In this document: piece by piece, positions 11,213 through 25,177 of the stretch | Layout: every line of letters starts with the position of its first letter | Position numbering within the stretch: the stretch's first letter is position 1 | Source: Holothuria scabra | Taxonomy: Eukaryota; Echinodermata; Holothuroidea; Aspidochirotida; Holothuriidae | DNA: 64,000 bases | Assembly: GCA_037179385.1 (NCBI GenBank) | Contig: CM074193.1 | Span: forward strand, 6,283,547-6,347,546 | Direction of reading: 5' to 3' | Notes under the pieces: model-generated | Database searches by the model: none | What the model was told of the DNA's origin: nothing | The model's input: only the letters and a program-made list of their open reading frames with translations | Program-made: the position numbers and the translations under genes

Positions 11213-14040
11213 GCATGCAGAGTCTACTTTGTAATTATCTGTGACAAAATGTTGCTTGTTTAATGGTAAATGTGAATTGAGAAGTCGATTTAAAAGTGAC
11301 ATCGCATCAGCCCATAAAACCATTCAGTTGATTGTAAGGAATTGGCCTATAGTTTCAAAGTACACCGTACTTTAAAAGAATATATCCACCGTTCACAATG
11401 TATGTTCTTTACTGCTCTTTAATCTGTAAACACTGTGTCCTTTGCAATAAAAAAAAACCCCAAAAAAACAAAAAACAAAATAAATAAGAAACCGCGCACT
11501 ATACAAACCATTGGCACTACATGAGAACTCGCAAACGCGAACAAATAAGGATCAGAATTACCCCAAATGTGTTAAAATGCTATGAAAATGATCACTTGAA
11601 TTAAGCTTAAGATTGATTTGGATAATAAACTTTAAAGGAACTCTTCAACCATTATTGACGGTTATCGCTCATATCCAGATATATTAAGATATTAAGCTTC
11701 CAGATGTATAAGTCCTTTTCCAAGATTTTAGAAAAAGCTTTCCATCATGTCTTAAGTTTTCGCTCGAAGTTAGACTTACTACCTTGAAAAACCGTAAAAT
11801 ATCCTCTGAACTTTTTTGAAAGTAAACGGTAAGGAAGAAAATGTAGCAAAGACAGCAGGATAATACAATGATGACTGTGTGGGTCGATAAGCTTAAGAGT
11901 GGTGATTTGCATATATTAGTTTACAATTTTTTAGAGTTAATAAAAAATGGGGAACAAGATGTCAGTGATAAGTAGTCATATCCATTTGATCGTGAAAAAC
12001 ACCGCAAACGATGCAGATATCTTTCGAGTAATTTTCGTCTCAATTAACATCGTTGAAGTTGATCTCATACGAATAAGATACTCAAGATTACTCCCAGTGA
12101 TGAAAAAAACATAGGAAACGGTCCCAAACATTGTTTGACATATGTCTTGCAACTGGCAAAGTCGAGACTATCATCTTTGTGGCTATATCAACTCATGAAG
12201 GGAGCTGTTTATAACGTCATTTCCATGCTTGGATATGAATCTTGCCTGAAATTCATGTTTTTGTAATTCTGCATTTATTTCAATTCTCAGGCTGTAACGT
12301 ATCTATATTTGACTACTGGTGGACATCATTAATGGTTTCGCGGACTTTCCTTTTACCATTGATTGGTTAGAATTTTTATTGGGTTTAAAATCTAAACATT
12401 TTAATACCCACTAGTTGCCAGGACACAAGACTCTTTGCACATTGTGTCTCAGCAGGGGTGGAGTCATTGGCAGTGTTTGCTCCATAACTCCAACCTAAGT
12501 AGGGGGACTAAGCTGCGATGATATGGTCACCCTGTTATATTTCACCTGAAGATATTGGATTCAAAGCTCAGAGCAAGTGCTTACTTTTTTAACCCCTTAA
12601 TTGTTTTAGGTAGACTGTATTCTCAACCAGTTCGCATGTGAAAAACATCACTTGCATTCCTATATCCTATTAATTCTTAGTGATAGTATTACATTGTTTT
12701 TCAACGTATAAAATGTAGGGTCTGCTCACTTCGTTAAAAGTGTTAGTCATTGTAAATATTTGGATAATTACAAAATGAAATTAATTAAAAGGAACAAATA
12801 AAGAGGAACAAAAAAAAAAAAGAAAGAAAAGAAACACTTCACCACCTTGATGAATCTAAATCGGTGATTGTTAGGCATACATTTCTTTCAGATAATTTGG
12901 TTATTTTTTTAATTACATCTACGAAAAAGTTTCATTTTTTACCTATATTGGTCAAAGTTTATTTTTTTATTAGTTTAACTTTTTATGAAACGTTTTCAAG
13001 ATAATAGTTCTTTTGAAATAGACTGTCGAATGGCTGTTATGATAATAAAAATTCATTTACAATTGGTGTAACTATGACGATATATTTTCGATTCGTCCTT
13101 CTCATGCATCTATCCTTGTTTGTCTGAAAGGTAGGGAATAGTATATTAAATGATTGTCCAAAACGGATAACAAGTTAAATAAAGCTTGTACGGACCCCTA
13201 TAGTAAAGCCTCTCTTTTGAAAAAAAAATCTGAAAATGTTGGACTACTCTTTTATTTCCATTCTAGAAATAAAACAGTATGAGCCTACTGGACGTGAATG
13301 ACAGCAAATTGACTGTAAGATCTCCAAGGAAAACCTTAATATATTCCCTAACTCAACTGAATTCTGGGATGACTTGAGAGTTACTGAAAATACTCCCTCA
13401 GTCTGTATAATCCAGTTAATTGTGTCTATATCATTTTCGGAAGACGTAATCGGAGTTGATGTTACAAAGAAAGTCCCAGATCCATGAGAACACTGTTTTT
13501 TTTTTTAAATTTACTTCAATGGTGTCATGAGACCCTCTTTGACTGTCGTCAACTTTAAATACCCAATGGACTCTACCATGGGCATGCTATTTCAGCCCGG
13601 CAGTCTTGTACATTGTTGTATGAAACTACAGTGTCTTTTCCTTCAGCTGTTTTTTTTTTTTTTTTTACTTTTTTCCGCTCGCTTTGTTACCCAAATGTGA
13701 ACAGTATGTTTCAGCAAGTCATTGGCATGGACGTTTTAATTAAACATTGTCTTAAAAAACATCGATGTCAACTAACCAATCACATGAATCTGCTCAATTA
13801 TTTATTTATTTTGTTGTTATCGACTATTGAACACAGAAAACATATACTAGTCAGAATGGTCCTGGTACTGAATAACTTGACTGAATAGTGTGTCACCACC
13901 GACTAATCAACCGACAATTTACACTTTAGTCAGTCGAATTAGTTAGCAGGGGCACCATAAGGGCTACTTTATGTCTTCAGTGAATATTAACGCACTTCCG
14001 TTTTGCATGCCATTTTGATGTCTACCTCCTAATTTAACTA
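11213..14040. other. AT-rich DNA, no gene recognised
   Basis: Contains A-rich runs (11447-11485, 12815-12835) and T-rich runs (13497-13506, 13650-13665). A 91-codon frame at 13613-13888 starts with a Phe-rich T-run and looks non-coding. Confidence 0.4.
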
Positions 14041-14044
14041 AACC

Positions 14045-14660
14045 ATTTTAAACTTCACTTTAGTGAAATTCAATGTAAAATGTACTTTAAGTGGAAAAGA
14101 TAAAAAAATATACATCAAACAGCATAAAAATGAATTCTAACAGTACAGATTCCATCTTCACAGTACATTCTTGAGCCAAGATATAAAATGTGGAAAATTG
14201 TTCACTTAAAACACATAAGAAGGTTGAGCGACAATTTGTGACTTTCTTGTTGCACAACCCGCATTACCTGCTTTGTTTATCTTTAAAATTGAAAAATGAA
14301 TTTGTGACCTTGAACGCTTCCTGTTTACTTGCGTAGCATGTTATACGGAGAGGGCCAGATTCATTACATCACCCCATAAGAGTGACAGTGCTATCACATC
14401 TTGGTACATGGTGCAGTCACTTTCAGAAAAAAAAAATCAGAGATTGGAATTTGAGTGGTGCACAATAATGAGATCACAAATAATTAACACAATTTTCCAT
14501 TTTAAGTTGAGTGAATAAGCATCAACATTTTATATCTGGGCTCAAGAATGCCCCATGAAGATGGGATTTATACTTTAAGAATTCATTTTTCATGTTGTTT
14601 GATATATATTTTTGAATTTTTTTACTTGAGGTACTCTTTAAGTAAAATTATTTCAAGTGG
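14045..14660. repeat. Imperfect inverted-repeat element
   Basis: The left arm (about 14080-14195: TATACATCAAACAGCATAAA, then GAATTC, then CATTCTTGAGCCAAGATAT) is mirrored in the right arm (about 14530-14650: ATATCTGGGCTCAAGAATG, then GAATTC, then TTGTTTGATATATATTTTTG). Arm tips carry short CACTTTAAGTGG-like motifs. The arms are well diverged, so this is an old MITE-like foldback. Exact ends and target duplication could not be fixed. Confidence 0.65.
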
Positions 14661-15712
14661 ACATAAATAAGCTTGGTAGAATTGCAGTCTACTTGAGTAA
14701 AATTAAAGATTTCTTGACCGAGCACATTTTAATGAAAATATAGCAGTGCTTCAAAATATTAAAAACAGTCGTTCGTTACCACAAACTACAATTTTCCCCC
14801 TTGAGTCGACCAAAGTTATCGATTGATGTGTACCACTGTTTGATCCCATGAAATCACCCTGAACTGGAACTTAATATAATCTAAATAAAATTGAATTCCA
14901 CTGGGTGAAATGCAGTCCGCTTTACTGAAGTGAAATTGTGACGTTGACAGTTAAAATGGCTTGTCGTACTGCACCCAATTATTGTGACTCCGTGAACATA
15001 TACCGACTTAAATCTCTTAAAAAAGTTAAATTCCTGGAAGTTGATATATATCCTAATCCTTGTATAAGTTGTGCACAAGCGACGACGATACAAATGACGA
15101 TGTGCGTTTGGGCAAAGCTTCCTCCTCCTGTACCCCCTCCTCCTGTACCCCCTCCCTACCCCCTTCACGCTTGAAAAAGGGGGTAAAGGAAGAAGAAAAA
15201 GGAGAAAACTTTAGAAAGAAGAGGGAAGAAAAAGGGGAAGGAGTATGGACCTAGAATCAAATAAAGCACTATTTTACATTCAGCCTATCCTCCGTATGCC
15301 AAAACTAACAGTTCAAATTCAGATGAAATCCTAGCTATACGCACTTGTTGCATACGTACACATATGGGTGAACTTATACCCAAATATTTTTTTGACATAC
15401 GCAAATAGATTATTTTCAAGTTTCTGACTCGGCGTTGCCTTGGCTAGACTACCTCCCCCTTCCCCTCCCGTTAATTTCAATGCAGGTTGTGTCAGATTCT
15501 CCACATGAATCAAACCAATAAAATCAAGTGACTTGTTAGATCACAATATTCGAATTTAACTGGTAAGCCACACCCTTTGAAACGTACAATTATGCTTAAC
15601 AGTTGTTGTCAGTAAGAATTGCTCCCATTAATCATGGCTTGTGGGTCACCCAGAGAAGTCAATTCCTGTCTGGGCGGGATCCGTGATGAAGGTCACTCCT
15701 AAAAATGTCGTC
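14661..15712. other. No gene recognised; short proline-rich-looking repeat
   Basis: At 15119-15165 CCTCCTCCTGTACCCC repeats about three times and is followed by a purine-rich stretch (15175-15245). This creates short proline-rich frames that are better explained as simple sequence. Confidence 0.4.
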
Positions 15713-15716
15713 TTAA

Positions 15717-16012
15717 AGGGCCAATCCTCTCACCCCAAACTGCACTTCCTGTAGGGGTGTACAGAAACTCTCCATTGGCCCAGCTTTTCGATTGACTGTT
15801 AATTCAAACAATGCAGATTATCAAAGCTAATATTACACAGCATGAACTGTACTGAGTGTGTTTTGGTTATACACACGGAGCTTTTCTATACTCACCATGA
15901 AGAAATAAACTGGGATTGTGACTGGATAAGGATGAATTTCAGACAATGTGGGAGGGGCTTAAGTAAAAAGGTTAGGAGAATTGGTTCTGTTTAGGGTGAG
16001 AGAACTGGACCT
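15717..16012 (+). mobile_element. TTAA-type MITE, family A, copy 3
   Basis: TTAA at 15713-15716 and 16013-16016. Starts AGGGCCAATCCTCTCACCCC and ends AGAGAACTGGACCT. It contains the family blocks GATTGAC.GTTAATTCAAACA and GGGGCTTAAGTAAAAAGGTT. One of the better preserved copies. Confidence 0.93.
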
Positions 16013-16157
16013 TTAAGGTAACTTATTTCAGCAGATACTATTACTGGGATGTATTCATTCTACTCTGCCTGAAACGCTTTATGTCAACAAAGGAAAATGG
16101 CGAGTTCCATTTGTCAATCCCAAGTAACCAGGTAACGGAAAAAGTATTGGTGTCTCC

Positions 16158-16522
16158 TACACTCTGAAATCAAAAGAGTGAATTTAGTCACTCTTTGATA
16201 GAGTGAAAAGTGCGAATTCACTCCATTAGAGTAATAATTCACTCCAAGAAGAGTGAAATTCACTCCAAAAAGAGTGAAATTCCCTTAAAACGAGCGAAGT
16301 TTCACTCTTGATGGAGTGCCTACAGTGATCAATCTTACAAAAAGAGTGATCATTGCAGGCACTCGTGGAAGAGTGAATTTTTCCTCTTCCTGTTGTGAAT
16401 TTCACTCTTTATGAAGTGAGTTTCACTCCTCTCGGAGTGAATTATCACGCTAATGGAGTGAATTTACACTTTTTTACTCTATTAAAGAGTGATTGCGTTC
16501 ACTCTTTTAATTTTAGAATGTA
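16158..16522. mobile_element. Palindromic MITE built from AGAGTGAA motifs (about 365 bp)
   Basis: Both ends read TACA.TCT.AAAT.AAAAGAG when compared as reverse complements, with a terminal TA. Nearly the whole body is made of AGAGTGAAATTCACTC-like inverted motifs (TTCACTCCAAGAAGAGTGAA and similar) that mirror around a centre near 16340. The terminal TA suggests a TA target site. The ends resemble those of the palindrome at 37506-37749. Confidence 0.8.
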
Positions 16523-19500
16523 AGATCTCCGTTTATTTTTCATTATCCCAGATAACGTAAATTCCAAGTACGGTAATAGGCAGTCTTGCCAGAGTGTAAT
16601 TAGACCGATAGACACACCGAGAAGTTGTGCGAACAGGCAACGCCACAGTAACGGATTTAACAATATAACTGTTTGTTTAAATCTGTTTCAAGTGATGCTC
16701 AGTTTATGTTTGCTACCATGCATATGTTCTCTCCGTGGACTATCTGCCCTACATTGCCAGAAGGTTTCGTTCACGGTCGTACTGTATTAAAAAGTAACGT
16801 CTGCCACAGTAACTTACTAAAGGCAGAAACCTGAACGCGCCCTTCAATGTGTTCATGTATAACGAAATATTTAAGCTGCTCTTATAGCGGTGGATCAAAG
16901 GGAATTGATAATTACGTGATAACGAAGTCAGTAATCATATTAATTACACATCAACTAATCTGAGCAGATTGCCAAGATTAAACTATATTTTACTTACAAT
17001 AGTTTTCAATGTCAGTGCGTAAAATGTAGACAACATAGTCTAGTATTGAGCATAATCTAAATGCTTGACTTCTCAGTAGCCTACCTTACAAAATATGACA
17101 GAATCATTGTATAACGATCGCGTGGATAACAAAATGCTGCGATGTTGAAAACTGAACCCAGGTTTAACTGAAGGTTTTTGTAGATTGAACCTCAAAATAG
17201 ACATAGAAATCATGCTTGCCCTCCCTTTATTTGACAGAAATCACGGTGTATAAGGAATACGGATTTGAATTCTCGTGTGTTACCATTATAAGGTTTGTAA
17301 GTGAAGGGCTCCCTTAATCACCTCTCATGAATAATGCATAAAACAATAGGCCTACTTTAAGTAACCTTAATGGGTGATAAATGCTTTGCCAGTGGCGTGT
17401 AAAATTTAAAGGGGAGAAAATAAGGCAGATCGTTTTTGTCACTACTATTCGTCTTAAATTTGTGACACTCTTTCAGCTGATTTCACCGTTCTTTATCGTT
17501 AGCAGCCAATTCGCCAACCACTCGTTTGGTGACAGCGCGCATCTCATGGAGGGCCTCTCCCAAAGCCGCCTTCTTATGTTTGCGTAAGCCGTTTTATCCT
17601 CGAGTTACGTACTACGACAGACAACGCGCACCGTATCAGCTACAATTGGAAAATTGCCAATCATTTAATGATTATTTTACCCCTGGGCATGGCTCAGACC
17701 TGACTGAGGCCACGGATCTATAGATCGACTTGTTGCGATGATCATGCACCCGATGTCACCGGTCAGAAAATTGCTCACCGACAGTCGTCGGTTACTTGCG
17801 AATTTTTCTAATTGCTTAAATCTAAAGGGCAATTTGTTTGTGACTTGAAACAGGTTCAGATCCACCTTTCGGCGACCACTTTAATTCTTACTTTGATACA
17901 TTTTGAAATAACTGTAAAAGGCGTAGTTTTACGGAGATGACCTGATTACATCATCATCGGAAGATAGGGTTAGGGGGAGCTACTTTTTGAACGGAAAGTC
18001 TCTATCGTTAAGTGGCAATATCATCACACAATTAAAGTGTGATAACGAATTTTGCCATGAGACAAGCAATGATATTGTGTGAGGTAAATGATTGGAACAT
18101 GAAACAACAATTCAGCGTGTACCTTCGCCAACGCGGCACATAATCGTCTCAAATAAATTACCCATAATGCCCTCCTTTAATTAATTAAACAATGCTTCTC
18201 TAAGTTTTCCATCACTTGCATTAATACTCCACTGCCTGAATACGGTAAATGGAATATATGTGGAGGTAAAATGGTGTTGCGGACGTAGTCCAGATAACTT
18301 TATATTTTAACATGTACTTGGTCAGTTGCTTGATGGTAGAACTGACGTGTTCTAATATTCCAATTTAAATATTTTAAAATACAACTGTAGTTTGAAACAA
18401 CTTTTGAAGGCTATTATACCACATTGAACATATCATATACAAGTCAGTGTCGTGTCTGAAATTATGTCTAAGGAATAAAACGAGGGGGTGGAACAGAAAA
18501 CATGTTGCACTATAATATGTTGCTTCAGTTCAGGGCCCAAAAAGTTTCAATACAACTAACTCTGCAAAATATACAAAGTTATCTTACTACATGAGATCAT
18601 GTTTTCTTCCCATATCGCCATATTGGTGTATGGTTCTTGGGTGTGAAAGTTACCTATAAGGGGACAACCTCTGCCCCAAATGAAAGGAAAATTTTGAGGA
18701 TCTTAAAAGTATTGAGACAGTCCTTGTTTCTTTGTATCCTTAAGCTTCATAGACTTTCATATACTCTTCCGTAAGGGAGTGAATTCCTCCAGAATTGAAT
18801 ATTCATAATTTTATATTTGAATGACACTTGAGTCGCTCTTTGGTGCCATTTAATATATCTTGTGAATTTAAAAAGTTTTAGTAAAATTGATTCCTCAAAT
18901 CTTCCGTGAAATGTTGCAAAATACTAAGTCTGTATTCTCCTGGGTCCTGCCGGGTGTCTCCTGACGGCTGAAACTGAGGTTAGGGATTTATCTTTGCTTC
19001 AAAAATATTTTTCGAAAAAAATGGTTGTTTAGCTTTCTGGCTAACAGTGTGACTTCAATGTTAGTGGATCATCGTAGCAGATAGTCGGATAATTGGATCT
19101 TACCCAGATTAATGAAGGGCTTCCTGGAGGGGAAACACCGTGTAGGGGATCAAATGATTAAAATTGCATTCAGAAAATAGCAACTTTAACTTTAACAGTT
19201 TAAGGGGCAGAAATCAGGAGGGGTTTGCTTTCCCACTCCCATGTCTGCACTAATCGTTTTGGCAGATCAAACCTTTAAAAAATCGTCATTAATAGATTTG
19301 TTATACTGGCACGTTTCACAATGATTTAGTTCAAACGACCACAAGGGCTTCGATATTGGGGGACAGGGATGCATTTGCCTCCAATGAAACCATTGGGGAC
19401 AAAACCTACCGTTTTGCCCCCAATAATTCAGGTTAATAAAAAAAAAAACAGCACAATACAATATTGTGATATACAGATGACTTCATGAAGGCTCCGTGAA

Positions 19501-19587
19501 AGGTCTCTTTGAGGCCTATTAAAATAAAAATACTGCACTTATAGTGCACCATCTATATTTTTTGTGTATTTGCGTGTCAATGTGGGT
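16523..19587. other. No gene recognised; small CpG-rich patch
   Basis: The patch 17520-17720 is richer in CpG and has overlapping frames of 60-70 codons without known domains. The rest is AT-rich and featureless. Confidence 0.35.
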
Positions 19588-19616
19588 TTGTGTGTGTGTG
19601 TGTGTGGGGGGGGGGG
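19588..19616. repeat. (TG)n followed by a G run
   Basis: About nine TG units followed by a run of eleven G. Confidence 0.95.
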
Positions 19617-20429
19617 ATGTTTGAACGTGTGTTTCTTTGGGTGCATGCGTTCGTGTGGGTGGATTGTTTGTAGACGAGTCCGGTCCGGGACACGAACCAA
19701 GGTTCCAGCCGTTGGGGAATTCTTTGCTCCCCAATCCACGAGCCAGACCGACGCCCAATGATCCGTTCTGCGTCAGACAGTACGGCCTCATACCTTACTG
19801 GCAATCGCCTCCGAAAATTCATGCAATGATGCAAGAGGCGCTATTTGAAACGTTTAACAACAGATTTTATTAATTTTTTTCTTTTCTTACGTTTAATGTC
19901 ATGTATGATGTACGAGTTATTATTTTTCACTGTTAATTTATGATATTAATTTCTATTTTCCACTCAATCCAGTATACATCTTTCCCAGTCATTACCATAA
20001 AAGAAGAAATAAAAACAGATTTTGTCGTTTTTTTCACAAAAAATAAGGAAAAAACGTTCTCGTGCGCTCACAAAATTAAGTTTCACCTGCACTGCTCTAT
20101 TTCCAAAGGCTGGTATTTAGCGCACCGAATTTACAGAGGCCTAACAAACTAAGCAAACTCCACTGGTTTCCGTGCAATCAGTACATAAAAGTTCCCAAAT
20201 CGAATGGACACATGATATAGTAACACTATAGCAATATTTATTATTGTTATTTCGTTGGCGTCTTGGTAAGATTAGAAAGGACAAAAAGATCAGACCATTT
20301 TGACAGTAACAAAGACAATTTTCATTCACAATCCTACATATTAAAGACAGGATAAAGAAACTCATGAATCTTGTTAGAATATTTCTTCAAACTTTACCAA
20401 CTGACCTTCCCCACACCGTCCTATTTTAA
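19617..20429. other. No gene recognised
   Basis: Overlapping frames on both strands near 19540-19870 reflect the simple repeat and its flank. No domain seen. Confidence 0.35.
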
Positions 20430-21130
20430 CGGCGGAGCAGATCGCGGCGCGCTGCAGATTCTTATCGGGCTTATCGCGACATTCAGCTGCGCTTGATGAC
20501 GAAAGTCTCGAGGCACTAAGCGATGTTAATGGTATCCTATCGCGCCTTTCGTTCAGGGCACGCTTCGGCCAAACTCATCAATCCTCGCACAAGACTTTTC
20601 GATCCGTGAAAAAGCTTGTCAGTGTAATTGGAAAGATACCTGTTTGCCAGGCAAAAAACAGAAAAATATTGTTTTAGCAGCGACGGGCAACTACAAACGA
20701 ACTTCTCACCGAAGGGCAAGACTCAGGTATATGTGCAGAGACAACCCCGCCTGTGCCGGCAACCTGCATGGTAGGAAAATTTTATGGGTTAAGTAAGCAA
20801 AAGAGACAGCTGGAATTGCTGCGTTAGGTGACAAGGCAGTCAAGTTTTCTCGACCTACTTTTTCTTGCGTTCAGGTGAGAGGAAAAGATTATCGACTAAT
20901 CTCTGTTTGCTAATGGTCAAATAGAAAAGGGGCCGCTTCTTCCCTGAAAGTCGGCTGCCGTGTTCGCTCCATTACGGAACTGTCGTGTGTAACGAACTGC
21001 GAAGAAACCGTAGGAAAGTCATTCTAGGTTGGTAACCGATAGCCAGGATCTGCACACGGCGACAGGAAACGCTTCCTGAATATTACAGACGCAAAACAGT
21101 TGAAAAACGGAGACCGAGGGAAAAAGAGAG
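20430..21130. other. CpG-rich segment, possible promoter or first exon
   Basis: This is the most CpG-rich stretch of the left third (for example gcggcgcgctgcag at 20443-20458). A possible splice donor CAG/GTATAT lies near 20727 on the plus strand. Open frames are 60 codons or less on either strand and I recognise no protein. It could be a CpG-rich promoter or a decayed element. Confidence 0.2.
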
Positions 21131-24100
21131 ACTGAGAGCACGAAGGACGCCCTCCGATAGTGGCGTTGGAAAGAATCACATAGCATGATGATAGTACTAG
21201 ATACATAAATTATTGACGTTCTATGGTTGTTTTATGTTCAAAGTGTGATTTTAACCCATTGCCTTAAGTGAGATCTGATCAGAGTGTTACAAGGAGTACG
21301 AACACCACAAAATTCCTTGAAAAACTTGCAAGGCACAAGTCATTTCAAAAACTAACGAAATAAGTTTCGCGATTCTCGGAGGTCAAAAACCTGTTGTGTT
21401 TCACCACGGAGTTTTCACATTCCTTCCACCATACCTCCCTTCCACAAATCTCCTAATTTTCCACTGTGACAACCCCTTTTTGTTCACCATGAAAGTATTC
21501 AACCACGTCTTCCAAACTAAATCCCCCATAATATGCCAGCACCAACCCCGTGGCCAAGAAGAGGTGGATCAAAGCCCTCAAGAAAATATAGTTGTCATTA
21601 ACTTGAATTTTGTCAACTATTTTGCCTCCTGCACACATTTTCGTCCTCTTGTAAGTGTAAGCAGGTAGTTGTCAGAGCAATCTCGCTTCCTTTCAAACCC
21701 TTTTTTTGGCGAATGCCTCGTCAACTCACAACTGTCCATTGAATGAAGTTCATACATACAAAGTGAAAAAAGCTGTGACCGGAGCGACTTGAAACGATTG
21801 GTTAAAACTGAGAAGTAAAATCTCATTTGAACTTACACCAACAACTTCGATGAAGTAACTCACATCATTTGATTCTCTTTCTTCATCATAAATTTACATA
21901 TTAGAGTTGTAACAAAACATGGTGCCGAAGGAAGTTGGGGATAGGTTCAAGAGGAAATTTTTCAGGGGCAGAATTCAGGGACCCTCCTTTGCTTTGTCCC
22001 TTTGCTACTGACTTGAAAATTGGCAACTTTTGACTGATGTTCGATGGGAGTCACTTTCGGCTATATTTAACATATAGTGCTGGAATGTTTGCACCAAATA
22101 AGCGGGTTCAACCTTTAGATACCTATGAAAGAAACTTCTTACCAGGTGTATAGATAACTTGACCAACGGTGGCCATGGTGATGATGCTCAGTTTCGAAAG
22201 GTTGTGTCAGCATTTGAGTAGCATGTATCCACAATTACCGTGTGTGAAATCATCTGACTGTGAAAGAATACAAGAATAATTACCATTTTGATGTGGACTG
22301 CCGCCACCCACCTTCAGAAGTTGGGAACCATAATTTGAAAATGTATTGCAAAAATATATTTTATGAAGAATGCTCTTAAATTCTAAGCAATAACTAATTT
22401 AAGATATGACTTGCCAATTGTTTTAATAACACATCAAAGGTCCAGAGGTGTGAGGTAGATCCAAACAATGACACTTTTTTCTGTAATAGATTAAAAAATG
22501 TCCCAACCAGCATCCCAATATTGTGCAATAGTTGCTACATGAATACAAAAATACCAGATATCATAATGAATTCTAATTGCAGCAATTCAAGGAAAACTAT
22601 ACGATTTAAACAAACTGAACAAACATAGTTGCATGCGTAAAAATTTGAAAAAAATTAAAAAGAGTATATCACACAGCTTTTTTTCTTTCCAAGAAAACTG
22701 CTTACATTCAAAAACCGTAACACACACTGTAAATACAATTATTGGTTCAATATTTTTACAGTAGGCTAATTCACTTAAATATTTACGGAGGATTCAACCT
22801 GCAGGGTTCTTAAGAGAATCTGAAGAACTATTTCCTTTTTTATAATAAGCCATTGCTTTAATCTAGAATCTAGAATTTCTTTTATTTTGTCTTGGAACGC
22901 CAGAACGGCAATAATTGGGTGTTTAATAAATTCCTTTTTGGTTTTGTTGCAAGTCGAGCCGCTATACCGGTACTTTCCACCACGGTGTGCTTTGCGCCTT
23001 GATATGTTGCCGCCAATAACAGCCTTACATCGAATTCAACAATATATTTCTCTTAATTCTACTTAGGAATAAATGATGAAAATGCCATTTGGGGGATATA
23101 AGCTTTGGAATTCCGTCTGTTCTCAGCTTGTCGCATCTTGTTTCTGCTTCTTTTGAAACATTTCTTTCGTTGGGGTTCTTAATTGCTAACTCGCATGACG
23201 ACTAATGCTTGTACGGCGAAGTGGTAGCACGGAGATGAAATAAGAACTTCAGTGATGAAGGTCATACCATGCCGTTAAGCAAAGTTCTTAAAATTAATGG
23301 GCTATGCATAAAATGTTAAATGAACTAAATGTAATACGATTATTTATTGCAATGCTAAAAATTCTTTAATTTGTTGCGTGTGTTTTAAAGTGAAAAAAAT
23401 ACATGCGATGAGGAAGATTTCGAGTCGTATATCTGTTAAGGTGAAACGGGTCGATTCTCACGCTTTTTGTCATTAAAGTACTTGCATAGGTGTTGGTAAT
23501 TATCGTAAACAACTTCTCGTTACAGAACATTCTATGTCTCTGGTGGTTTGCCAGACACAGTTACACTGAATCAGATTGACTTTCGTTAAATGTTGGGAGT
23601 ATGCAACTACCTAGGGATAAACAAGTGAACGTTTATCAACAATGCTTCATTAATGAACAATAATTTAAAAAGTTAACAATATTAACATTTATATCAAAAG
23701 GAGGACGCGTTAGAATGAAATAAAGAGCAGTAAGCCTGAAATGAAATGCGCATGCTTTACACGGTGAGCCCTACTTCTAGAACACAAAGATATTTGAGGC
23801 AGTCACGCACAAATGTTAAGTTGCTATATTACAACACAGTATTTTGGGTAACTTGTAGCATGGTAATACATTTCTTAACAAAAATCTGATTTGCTCCCAT
23901 ATTTGATTGATCTATCATTTTATATATATAAAAGTTTTGTTTCAAATCATAACAACAATCTGTATGTACGATGAACTGAACATTTCGCTTTACATTCTTT
24001 CTGCAGAAAAACATTCATAAAATGTTTAATTTTTGCTTCCTCGGGACTGCAGCTTTACATGCTGTTGTAAAAGGAGATGTGAGATATCACATGGATATAA

Positions 24101-24801
24101 AAGTAACAAAAGGAAGATGAAATCCAAAGTGATTGTTCATTTAATCAGTCAATTTTCGTCACAGATAGACTAAACAAGCAAAGATGACAGGAAATACAAT
24201 GACAAAGCAGGCATAGAATGCTTCCTGATAACACAAACCAACTAATGGTGGCGAGTACATCAGCTTTGAAATAATTTATTTTTCATTGTCGATTTTTTCA
24301 TTTTACCATTAGCTATACAAACCTGCATTCATGGAAAGGGCCCAAGACGTTCCTTCTTGGTCACGTTGAAGTGCATCACCATTATCGCAGTGGCCCTTCA
24401 TGAGTAGCAGCGATGTACTATTTTCCTGAAAAAGTATTCCTCCTTTTCCACTTGTGGCAATTGATACCAACAATTCTTAAATGTTTCATTTTTATCATTG
24501 GACGTCGTGCCAATTGTTTTTTTTTTTTTGAGGGGGGGGGGTGGGGTTGGGACTTGGGAAGTGGTAGTTGCCAAGAAATACCATCTGTCAAGCTGAAATG
24601 ACATTTCCATGCTTGTAAGTACACAGCAGACACCTAAACCATCTGACGGTCTTCTTCTTCTTTCCTTTCGCTTTTGCAAGTGAGAGCTTCAGTCCCCCTG
24701 ACCTGCTAACAGAACTTAAAAGTGACCTTTCTGGGTATCTATTAAATCCTGGACCCTGCTCAATGGATTACACAATTGAGTTAAGAGGGATGTTCGCTGT
24801 A
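21131..24801. other. No gene recognised
   Basis: A 61-codon minus-strand frame (21453-21638) starts at a true ATG and contains a hydrophobic stretch (FLRALIHLFLATGLVLAYYG) that could be a membrane segment, but it is short and matches no family I know. G-runs occur at 24531-24541. Otherwise AT-rich and featureless. Confidence 0.3.
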
Positions 24802-24809
24802 CTTGCAAC

Positions 24810-24993
24810 CATTAGCGTCGCTAGAAATCCATATCTGGGGAAGAGCGCATTTTGAGGAGTCAAGCTCAAGATACAACTGACATTCAACACATAACCATGA
24901 TTTTTTTTTGGGGGGGGGGAGGGAAGGGGCTGGCGGACGTTTGGAGACCTTGGCCCCAAACCCCTTCCCGGTCGCGTAGTGGCTGCGCCATTG
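24810..24993. mobile_element. hAT-like MITE (184 bp)
   Basis: Left end CATTAGCGTCGCTAG and right end GTGGCTGCGCCATTG are diverged forms of the CAGTGGCGTAGC terminus seen elsewhere here. An internal G-run (24911-24920) and CCCC runs are typical of this family. The flanking 8-mers cttgcaac and ctttcaat match at 6 of 8 positions, so the copy is old. Confidence 0.55.
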
Positions 24994-25001
24994 CTTTCAA
25001 T

Positions 25002-25177
25002 AGTATGTAAAAGAAAGCGAATAAATTATGATCTATTTATATACAAACATTTAGAATTTGAAAAAGAGTGCATGGATCACCGTTTTAGGTAGCACGCAAT
25101 GACCAGAAGGACCTAAACCTATTCTAGCCCCTCTGACGAAATCTTCTTGCTTCACCTAAAAGCAAACATCAAGGTCA
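25002..25177. other. Short spacer, nothing recognised
   Basis: Lies between the hAT-like MITE and the A-rich tail of the LINE fragment. Confidence 0.4.

Noticed and set aside
24398..24679. Overlapping frames rich in Pro and Lys
   Set aside because: They depend on T and G homopolymer runs and appear on both strands.
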